From Meandrina meandrites (Eukaryota > Cnidaria > Anthozoa > Scleractinia > Meandrinidae), in assembly GCA_963693305.1 (NCBI GenBank), contig OY855915.1, positions 7,391,607-7,455,606 of the forward strand: a stretch of 64,000 nt of DNA. Direction: 5' to 3'. Below the pieces are notes generated by a model. The model searched no databases. It worked only from the letters and a program-made list of their open reading frames with translations, and had not been told where the DNA came from. Positions 56,065-64,000 of the stretch are shown in pieces. The translations under genes and the position numbers were made by a program. Positions within the stretch are counted from its first letter, which is position 1; the number at the start of each line of letters is the position of its first letter.

Positions 56065-56958
56065 ATGGACACACTTAAGAGCGATAACCATTCAAACGCT
56101 GAAGACCTTGCTAGCAATCGAAGTATTGTCATCATAAACTGTGTCCTCAATGCTCCATTGATACTCATAGCCATTCTTGGCAACGCTTTGGTTTTGGCCG
56201 CCATTATACGAACTCCTTCCATTCGCTCAACTTCAATGATTATGATCTGCAGTCTCGCTGTTTCAGACTTTTTTGTTGGTCTTGTTACTCAGCCGCTTTA
56301 TATTGCTAAGGAACTGACTGAAAATCGTCTTTTAGATATTGTATGGGATACAGTGGCCTATTCGTTTTGCGGAGTTTCACTGTTGATAATAACAGCCATA
56401 AGTGTGGATCGATTTTTGGCTCTTCACTATCACATGAGATATGGTACTATAGTTACTAAATCACGTGTTAAATATACGATGGTTATGATTTGGTGCATTA
56501 ACTTTTTCTCATCGGTTTTTTATTTTTCGAGTGATTTTGTATATCACTTTGTCATAGCTGTTATAACTGGAATTTGTCTTATGATTTCCACATTCTCTTA
56601 CATGTTAATTTATCGCATTGCTCGTCGACACCATTTCCAAATTCACGCTCAACAACAAGCAGTGCAAAGTTCCAATGCTGAAAATGATGTACATATAACG
56701 CGAATGAAAAAAAGCGCGATAAACACTTTCATATTTTATATAATTTTGGTTATGTGCTTTCTTCCAATGTACATTTTGCTGACCCTTCATGGAATCTCAC
56801 ACAAGGCCTGGACAAGTGAGTGGAACTTTGCTACAACCTTGGTATTCACAAACTCTTCCATCAATCCATTCTTGTACTGCTGGCGTTTACGTGAACTTCG
56901 AAGGGCAGCTATGAAGACAGCGAGAAAAATGTTATGCAAACAAAGACAAGAAGAATAA
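56065..56958 (+). CDS. Class A GPCR, MECA-like, intact (receptor 5B)
   Basis: Receptor of 297 residues, duplicate of 31645-32538, with one substitution (HISRMKK to HITRMKK in the third inner loop). ATG at 56065; the upstream TTG is not a likely start. The CFLP motif of TM6 and NSSINPFLYCWRL of TM7 are retained. Its 5' flank is about 313 bp shorter than in copy A because of the deletion at 55560, so any distal regulatory sequence may differ between the two. Confidence 0.94.
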   Translation: MDTLKSDNHSNAEDLASNRSIVIINCVLNAPLILIAILGNALVLAAIIRTPSIRSTSMIMICSLAVSDFFVGLVTQPLYIAKELTENRLLDIVWDTVAYSFCGVSLLIITAISVDRFLALHYHMRYGTIVTKSRVKYTMVMIWCINFFSSVFYFSSDFVYHFVIAVITGICLMISTFSYMLIYRIARRHHFQIHAQQQAVQSSNAENDVHITRMKKSAINTFIFYIILVMCFLPMYILLTLHGISHKAWTSEWNFATTLVFTNSSINPFLYCWRLRELRRAAMKTARKMLCKQRQEE

Positions 56959-57683
56959 AAACTAAGCTATTTAGGTTGGATTATACTCATAAAAGAATGG
57001 TATATTTTGCTTGGTGAAGTAAATGGTACAATCCAAGAGTCAACCAAGAGCATGTATGAGGTCAACAACAGAAAGTTGTTAAGTGTCACAAGAACAACCC
57101 CTCTCGAAGCAAAATTTAGGGAGAACATCACGAGCAAAACCAAGAAGTTACAGCGAGGAATCAAACATTACTCTGATAAACGCTTAAAGCATAATTTCGT
57201 CATAGAACCTGCTTAACACAGAGCACAGTCTCTACCAGTTATGGAGCATTCATTAGACAACGTGGAACTCAGCTATATGCCATCGACTTTGACTTGAAAA
57301 GATCATGAAATGTGAGGAGTGAGCCGGGGCATGCTTCATCCTAACGTACAGAAGTGCAACGAAAACTTTTGTTTTATACCGTTTGGAAATATATGGCAGA
57401 GGACCGCGCTCTCATGCTGAAAAAACTGAGTCCGAGTGTGTAAAACCACCTGACGTTGCGTCAAAAAAGATTAGTGGCCACTGACTTCAAAAAGAAGAAC
57501 TTTTCATTATTAATATACTGCTAGATAAATATATTGACAGCGAATATACTTTTGCATTTTCGTTTTCTTTTATTTTCTTACCCTCTTTCTGATGTTAATT
57601 TTCTCGAGAAGAAATGCAGAGGCGTTTGTTTGGCTTATAAATGGGCATATATGGCATAATACTTAAAATTAAAAAGTATATTG
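56959..57683. other. Downstream spacer, copy B
   Basis: Duplicate of 32539-33262. The Lys/Ser-rich frame is stopped here by TAA at 57214-57216 where copy A has TTA. Confidence 0.4.
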
Positions 57684-57907
57684 TCATTTTATTTTAATTA
57701 ATCGAGATTCTTCAAAGACATGAGTGACAGGTCTTTATTTTAAGGTTTTAGAAATGAAAACGCATTTGCGTTAGGCTGGCTTTCCAATTAATAACGTCAT
57801 TTTATTTTAATTAATCGAGATTCTTCAAAGAAATGAGTGACAGGTCTTTATTTTAAGGTTTTAGAAAACGAAACGCATTTGCGTTTGGCTGGCTTTCCAA
57901 TTAAAAT
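57684..57907. repeat. Two tandem ~112-bp units, copy B
   Basis: Duplicate of 33263-33485; the units are 57684-57796 and 57797-57907. Confidence 0.92.
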
Positions 57908-58129
57908 TATTTTTTAAGGGTGCCATAAGTGTTATTACAATGACGCAGATAATGTTAGAAAAGAGCGAAACTTATTAAGAATACTCAGTAGATAATGTAA
58001 ACATCAGCGGTGTAAGGCAATACAACGTTATTAAGCCTAGCAAAGTGGGATGATATAAAGTACAAACCGTCGTCTCCACTTTCCCAAACAAACTTATAAT
58101 TACGTCTTAGTTGCTTTCTAGCAGATACA

Positions 58130-59032
58130 ATGATGAACCACACCAACAAAAGCAAGAACGAATTAGAACATGGCTCAAGTTTCGAAGACCACGCTGGTAG
58201 TGATGCACCTGTCATCATAAACTGTGCCCTGAATGCTCCACTGATGCTTCTATCCATTCTCGGCAACGCTTTGGTATTGGCCGCCATAATAAGAACTCCT
58301 TCCATCCGCTCTGCTTCAATGATCATGCTCGGCAGTCTTGCCGTTTCAGATCTTCTTGTCGGTGGCATAGCTCAACCGCTCTTCATTGCTAAAGAACTTA
58401 CCGGAAAAAACAATGTTTTCGTATTCAATCTTTCGCAGATAACAGTGATCTCGCTTTGTGGAGTCTCTCTAAGTACAATAACAGCCATCACTTTGGATCG
58501 ATATGTGGCCCTTCACTATCACATGCGATATGCTAGCTTAGTGACTAAATGCCGGGTCAGAGTTACTGTAGCGATGATCTGGTTGGTAATTTTTGCTTTG
58601 TCAAGTTTACGAATCTGGAAAGAGCGTTCACTTCAACTGTTAACCGCGGCTGTTATTATCATTTGTATAATAACTTGCACATTTTCTTACATCAGAATTT
58701 ATCTAATAGTTCGTCAGCATCACTTACAGATTCGCACACACCACCAGGCAGTGCAATGTTCTAATCGGGACAATAACTTAAACATAGCTCATTTGAGTAG
58801 AAGTGCGATAAACACTTTTGTGTTTTATATCGTTTTAACTGTATGCTATTTTCCAATCTATGTTATATTGACTTTCTACGGAGCTTCTTTCAGGAACTGG
58901 AAAACAGAATGGAACTTTGCCACCACAACCGTGTTTATGAACTCCTCTATTAATCCATTTTTGTATTGCTGGCGTCTTGGCGAACTTCGAACGGCAGTAA
59001 AAAAGATAGTAAAGCAGATGTTTTGTAAATAA
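58130..59032 (+). CDS. Class A GPCR, MECA-like, intact (receptor 6B)
   Basis: Receptor of 300 residues, duplicate of 33709-34611. One substitution, lysine to asparagine in the third inner loop (RDNNLNIAH). DRY, CYFP, NSSINPFLYCWRLGELR and the short MFCK end are unchanged. The AATAAA 16 bases past the stop is also kept. Confidence 0.95.
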   Translation: MMNHTNKSKNELEHGSSFEDHAGSDAPVIINCALNAPLMLLSILGNALVLAAIIRTPSIRSASMIMLGSLAVSDLLVGGIAQPLFIAKELTGKNNVFVFNLSQITVISLCGVSLSTITAITLDRYVALHYHMRYASLVTKCRVRVTVAMIWLVIFALSSLRIWKERSLQLLTAAVIIICIITCTFSYIRIYLIVRQHHLQIRTHHQAVQCSNRDNNLNIAHLSRSAINTFVFYIVLTVCYFPIYVILTFYGASFRNWKTEWNFATTTVFMNSSINPFLYCWRLGELRTAVKKIVKQMFCK

Positions 59033-60248
59033 ACAGTTCAGAACTTAAATAAAAGCAACCAAATATTTTACCTTACCGTGCAAACGAAGACGTTGGATCC
59101 CAATTTAATGAAGTAATTTTAATTATGCCTGTTTATATCACGATAATAAACAAAATTTATGGATTGTAGTGAAGCTCGATCAGGTCTGGTGTAAAAAGAG
59201 ACAAATGGTTTGAGATGAAAATCAGAGTAAAAGTGTCCTAAAAAATCCTACATTGAAAGATGAGAAAAAATCTCGAGTTTATAATTAGTACACGTTTTTC
59301 GGATTTTTTTAATGTCAAAATGCTTAAGAAAGATTGTCAAAACATACTAATGTAAAAAAATGTAAGGAACCACAGAAACCACCGAAAACTGAAAAAAAAA
59401 TGAGGATGATTTACAAAGATCATCCGCGGCCTGCCCTGCACAGTGGTCGATTTTGACATACCCTTTTTGCAGCTTATTGAAATGTCATTTACCTACCCTA
59501 ATTTTAAATTTTTGACGAAGAATTTAAAATTCAAGAATGTAGGTAGAGAGCTTTATGCAATAAATGTGGGACCGATGAATGAGTTGAATAAGTTAAATGT
59601 ATTGTATAATCAATTTTATATAATATTTTTTTACCGTAGTCGCTAAGATAGATTTAAATGTTTTTTTTAAAGACTAGACTATTGGGTCTTCTTTTATAAA
59701 GTCAGTTTGAATGTGGTTAAAAAGCACCGTTTCAAATTGCACCAGTTATAATTATTGTGGGCATTGATCTTAGACAACGCACATTTAATAGAAAATCAGA
59801 ATGGAAAATCTTATATAAATTTAAACCACATTGGAAGAACTGAGTCCCGTAAACCACGGCATTATATATATAACGTAAGCAACAAAGGACGAGAGCTCAA
59901 TAGCTGATATGAGAGCAGATTCTCATTGTTTATAAAAAAAATCTTGGTAAATATATGTTCAGGGCGTAGTTTTGTGTTTTCCATTTTTTTTATTTGTTTC
60001 CCCCTTTTGATGTTAATTTTTGTCGGCAATAGATGAAAAGACCTTGTCTAAATCATACATGCACTTGATGTGGAAACAAAAGATATAAGCTCTAATTCAT
60101 CGACCGTATCACTAAATAATAAAATAACACTTCTCCTGTTTAATTAATCTTAGGCTACCAATACCAATTACTTTACTGAGGCGCTGGCATAAAATTTGGC
60201 ATTTTATTAAGACTCCATTTCAAATGCATTATGTGACATATATGTTCT
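59033..60248. other. Spacer, copy B
   Basis: Duplicate of 34612-35820 with several small indels (near 59275, 59900 and 59980). No gene. Confidence 0.5.
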
Positions 60249-60441
60249 ATTCTTTATTGCAATTGCAATCTATTGCAATCTTAATTGCACTTCACTTTGT
60301 ACACTTTGTTTGCCTCCCAAATTGTGCATAAACTATTGTTTTCAAATTCTCTAAGGAGGACTATATTTTTCCAAAACAATAGTTTATGCAAAATTTGGGG
60401 GGCAGACAAAGTGTATTACAGACAATTGGAAAATAGAGAAT
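60249..60441. repeat. Inverted repeat, copy B
   Basis: Duplicate of 35821-35994; the left arm has an extra AATTGCAATCT-type expansion (60258-60287), so the arms are now less symmetric. Confidence 0.8.
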
Positions 60442-60452
60442 GGCGTTTTGAT

Positions 60453-60577
60453 GCTCTGCTATAATTATTTCAGTAGACATTTAACACTGTATCTATGGAG
60501 TATCACACAAAAACTGGAAAACAGAATGGAACTTTGCCATCATGGCAGTTCTTATGAAATCTTTTAACAATCCAATA
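60453..60577 (+). pseudogene. GPCR TM6-TM7 remnant, copy B
   Basis: Duplicate of 36005-36130, retaining AACTGGAAAACAGAATGGAA and the KSFNNP version of the TM7 motif. Confidence 0.85.
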
Positions 60578-60875
60578 AAATGTAAGTGGAATAAATTGTA
60601 TGGTCTTTAAAACATTGTTTATTTCATATACTCATCATCTGATAAAAGATAACAGTTACATGGAAAAGTAAAAAGTGAAAAAAAAAAAAAGGAAAAAGTC
60701 AAAAAGTCAAAAGTCAAAGTGAAGCAGGGCGACCGTGGGTCTGACAGTCTGGATCTGAGACTAATTCGTGTTCTTAATTAGAATATCACGTTAACTTATT
60801 GTTTCTGTTCTGTATAAAAAGACAGTTTTTTTGAAACAAAATATTCCTCAACCATAAATGTCTAAAATAAACCAG

Positions 60876-60958
60876 AACCAAACCAATTTTAGCAAAAACG
60901 AATCGTGTTATGGTTATTGTTATTTTCAAGGTTACACTGGCATTGATGTAACTGTCAT
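60876..60958 (+). pseudogene. 83-bp GPCR N-terminal stub
   Basis: Encodes NQTNFSKNESCYGYCYFQGY, then TGIDVTV, the N-terminal region of the 44292/63570 receptor sub-type, without the start ATG and without TM1. It marks the site where copy B lacks about 5 kb present in copy A. After it come about 85 bases of unmatched filler and then homology to 41397 onward. Confidence 0.87.
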
Positions 60959-61301
60959 GATTTTTGAAAGCAAATTTATGCAATAACATCTGTGTTGAGT
61001 TGTCACTATGTACTCCACTATCTACTCTAAAGAGTGATTTAGTCATTCTTGGAAAAATAGAATTCTTAGAAATGCAATTTAAAATGCGGCAGGATAGAAC
61101 TGTTCTGATAGTTGTTCCTTTGTAATAATATAATCAATGATCGGACAATCAACACGGATCACAATGGCTTACATTTGAAAAGCCTTGGAGATAAAAATTA
61201 AACAACATCTAGAGATCGTTTCAGAGGAAGCCGATTATCCTTGAAAGAGGACGATTTTGTAACCACGATGAGGTTAAGTTGGGATTTTTGAAAGACGAAG
61301 C

Positions 61302-62216
61302 ATGCTGAACAGCAGCTCCTTATTCAGGAACGAATCACAAAGTAGTTACTTTGACATTCGCGATGATACTCATCCTAAAAATATTGTCATCATATATTGC
61401 GCTCTCAATGCTCCACTGATGAGCATGACCGTTGTTGGCAACGCTCTTGTCATAGCAGCAATATTGGGAACTCCTTCGCTTTCGTCGCCGTCTACAACTC
61501 TGCTCTGCAATTTAGCCTTCACAGATCTTCTCGTTGGGCTTGTTGTACAACCGCTTTTCATTACTAAAGAACTTACACCTGATCACTCTTTAACTTGGTA
61601 AATTTTTCATATCACGTCACACAGTTTGTGCGGAGTTTCTCTTTGGACAATGACAGCCATAAGTATGGATAGATTTGCGGCTCTCCACTACCACATGAAA
61701 TACGTTTCCATAGTAACTACATCAAGCGTTTTGTACGCGTTAGTTGCAATGTGGCTTCTTATGTTTTCGGCTTCGAGTGCTCTGTACCTATGGGAAAGGT
61801 CGATATATCAGATAGTGTCTTCGGTTTTTATCGCAGTGTGTATGTTGATATCCTTATTTTGTTACATTCGAATTTTCCAAATTGTTAAACGACATCAAAT
61901 ACAAATTCAAGCGCAACAACAAGCAGTGCAAAATTCAGAAGCTAGTTATAACTTACATATAACCCAGTTGAGAAAAAGTGCTATAAACATTTTTATTTAT
62001 TACACTTTTCTGCTTTTATGTTACATTCCAATGTTTATTTTCTTAGCCCTTTTTGGAATGGCAAAAATAGACTGGCAAAAGGAATGGAACTTTGCTACCA
62101 CTTTAGTATTTGTGAACTCTTCCATTAATCCACTTTTGTATTGCTGGCGTCTAAGGGAGCTTCGAAGGGCAGTTGTGAAAACAGCAAGAAAGATGTTATG
62201 TAAGAAAATTGATTAG
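61302..62216 (+). pseudogene. Class A GPCR with one in-frame TAA (receptor 8B)
   Basis: Duplicate of the intact receptor 8A (42274-43188). TAC (tyrosine) has become TAA at 61599-61601, codon 100, in the loop before TM3. The remainder is in frame to the normal stop. There are also eight amino-acid changes, including I to S in TM1 (LMSMTVV), V to I in AAILG and R to S after HYHMKY (TTSSVLY). The intact sister shows that loss occurred after duplication. It lacks the Kolobok-like element upstream. Confidence 0.92.
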
Positions 62217-62622
62217 AATCTAAAACAGCTGAATTTTATTTACTGGCAAGACTAGGTGCACTGTGGGTGCGGTGCTCCTAATGTAAACTCGGTGAGCCTG
62301 AGTTGTTTCAAGAAAAAGTTGGTGAAAAGGTCCCACTATCATTGTGTTTGTGTTTCTGTACGTATGAGCTCATTCAGCTGTATTCAATTAAACCTTGTTC
62401 TTTCTATCCAGTTAAGCTTCAGAATAGTTTATTTATTTTCTTTGAAGCTTTAAATATATATGTATAAAGCATTCAGTGGCATTGCATAGTCAACACTGAA
62501 TTACTTTATATGCTTTCAATAATCCGTACGCCGCCATTCATGCTCTTCAGAAAACAACGAAATTACTTTCCGGTTTATTAAAATAATTTACTGACATTGA
62601 CCAACTTTGAATGAAAATTGGA
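62217..62622. other. Spacer downstream of receptor 8B
   Basis: Duplicate of 43189-43596. No gene. Confidence 0.5.
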
Positions 62623-62623
62623 A

Positions 62624-62871
62624 TCCACCGTACGCAAAAAGATGGCGACTGGTACATTTACCTATAATGCATAGCGCGAAAACTGCAAAAACGCTAATAA
62701 AAGCGCACAGAAAAGCTCTAAAACCTTGAAACCCAGCATGAACAATGTTGTTAGTACGGGGATAAATTTTGCAAAAACGTAGCATTCTGTGTGCCATATG
62801 GACTGTGTTAGGTTCGCAAGGTATTGTGGTCAAATGTACCGTCGCCACCTTTTTTCTTACAGAGGATTGCA
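62624..62871. mobile_element. ~248-bp insertion only in copy B
   Basis: Relative to copy A, about 248 bp split GGAATTGCAACC. Subterminal inverted segments GATGGCGACTGGTACATTT (left) and AAATGTACCGTCGCCACC (right) suggest a TIR element. The outermost bases do not pair well, and the target repeat is unclear (GGAAT against GGATT). A minus-strand frame spanning it (62588-62881) is not recognisable. Confidence 0.7.
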
Positions 62872-63569
62872 ACCGGAACATCAGACGCCGCCTGTGACTC
62901 TGGATCGAAATACTTAATAGATTCGACTGCCTGAGTCCCCAAAACCTAGTGACATTTCTCCTGAAGCAGGATTAACCTCCATAAATAACTGTCATATTAG
63001 AATTAATGCTTTGCATTATTTATAAAGTGGTATAGAAATAGGTTTTCACGGTGGGCGTGCTGTTCGTATTTTTAATTTATTTAGTTCTAACTCTGTTTTT
63101 CTTTTTCCTTCTTTATTGATGATTATTTTATCGGGAACGGATGTTAAAAGGTCATTGTTTGATTTGCACGATACGAATGGAGTACTAATATAAGTAAAGG
63201 AAAAAAATGTGCCTTAAAATTATATAAAATAATACTTCTTGCTTTAATCAAAACTCTTCTTTCAACAGAGTAATGATTGCTTTCTTCTTCTTATGAAGGA
63301 TAGGTAACTGATGATTATCGAAGAACGCGTATTCAATTCGAAATCATTTATATTCCAGTACCAATTATTTCAAAAGATGCCACAAAGGTTCTGTTTACTG
63401 GCATACATAATGTGAAAAAGAGCAAAATTTAATGAAAAAAACTCAGTAGGTAAAACAAAAGCAAACATCATTGATGCTTAGCACCAAACGCACCTGTTAC
63501 TCGGGGTGGGAAGAAGTGTAATGATATAAACTGGCTACCGCCATCTGCACTTTTCGAGAAAATCCTACA
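62872..63569. other. Upstream region of receptor 9B
   Basis: Duplicate of 43597-44291 with small indels. No ORF. Confidence 0.5.
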
Positions 63570-64000
63570 ATGTCTGATTTGTTTTCTACTAGACATAATG
63601 ACTGCAACACGACAAACCAAACCAATTTTAGCAAAAACGAATCGTGTTATGGATATTGTTATTTTCAAGATTACACTGGCATTGATGTAACTGTCATCAT
63701 AAACTGCGTTTTGAATGTGCCATCGATGGTCATATCAACTCTTGGCAACGCTTTGGTATTGGCCGCCATAATAAGAACTCCTTCCATTCGCTCAAATTCG
63801 ATAATTATACTCAGCAGTCTTGCCGTTTCTGATCTTCTTGTTAGTATCGTAGCTCAACCGCTTTACATTGCAAGGGGGCTTACCAAAAACAACGTTTTCT
63901 TATTCCATCTTTCACAGATGTCAATGGTCTCGCTTTGTGGAGTCTCTCTTAGTACAATAACAGCCATCACTTTGGATCGATTCCTTGCTCTTCACTTCCA
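63570..64000 (+). CDS. Class A GPCR, partial at window end (receptor 9B)
   Basis: The ATG at 63570 starts an open frame running off the window after 143 codons and two bases. It matches receptor 9A: sequons and a Cys/Tyr-rich N-terminus (SCYGYCYF), GN in TM1, LAVSD in TM2, and a TM3 region ending in LDRFLALHF. The histidine at ALHF is the usual residue, unlike ALNF in 9A. No stop or frameshift is present in the visible part. Whether the remainder is intact cannot be seen. Confidence 0.93.
   Translation, partial: MSDLFSTRHNDCNTTNQTNFSKNESCYGYCYFQDYTGIDVTVIINCVLNVPSMVISTLGNALVLAAIIRTPSIRSNSIIILSSLAVSDLLVSIVAQPLYIARGLTKNNVFLFHLSQMSMVSLCGVSLSTITAITLDRFLALHF

Larger units (their letters stand above)
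46147..64000. repeat. Segmental duplication, copy B (to window end)
   Basis: Near-identical to copy A from ATGTTAATAGGAAAGC onward. It lacks about 5 kb corresponding to 36403-41397. It carries receptors at 50549, 56065, 58130, 61302 (nonsense) and 63570 (cut by the window). Confidence 0.95.

Overview
The window is nuclear DNA of an animal, most likely a cnidarian and probably a stony coral. I infer this from the AT-rich base composition, the dense small DNA transposons and tRNA-headed SINEs, and above all a local array of single-exon seven-transmembrane receptor genes of a kind expanded in anthozoans. No operon, CRISPR array, viral gene or bacterial gene was seen.

The window is an array of rhodopsin-class (class A) GPCR genes with intronless ORFs of about 295-318 codons. 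Eleven receptors are intact (three on the minus strand between 8.3 and 19.7 kb, eight on the plus strand between 25.8 and 59.0 and at 42.3 and 44.3 kb). One more is open but cut by the window end (63570-64000). Two (37532-38488 and 61302-62216) are full length apart from one in-frame stop each. Eight others are fragments or decayed remnants, several of them not visible as ORFs. All share GN in TM1, LAxxD (LAVSD in most) in TM2, DRY/DRF/DRL after TM3, a CYxP or CFLP motif in TM6 and NSSxNPxLYCWRL in TM7. Very short second extracellular loops and absence of the TM5 proline resemble the melanocortin/adenosine (MECA) group. Ligands are unknown.

Layout: 1-6.1 kb holds a 66-bp minisatellite and a 4.74-kb foldback element with ~600-bp inverted arms and a TTAA duplication. 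6.1-9.6 kb and 12.3-17.1 kb are old tandem copies of one block, each with a minus-strand receptor; a LINE relic and a decayed receptor lie between them. 17.5-21.3 kb carries one decayed, one intact and one stub receptor on minus. From 21294 the strand flips to plus and a ~24-kb block runs to about 45.2 kb; it is repeated almost base for base from 46147 to the window end. The second copy lacks about 5 kb (including one receptor pseudogene) and differs by several transposon presences and microsatellite lengths.

The locus shows birth-and-death evolution: tandem and segmental duplication, an abrupt identity switch inside one gene pair consistent with gene conversion, fresh nonsense mutations, and many TIR elements. 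Two transposon insertions are matched by their own empty target sites elsewhere in the window.
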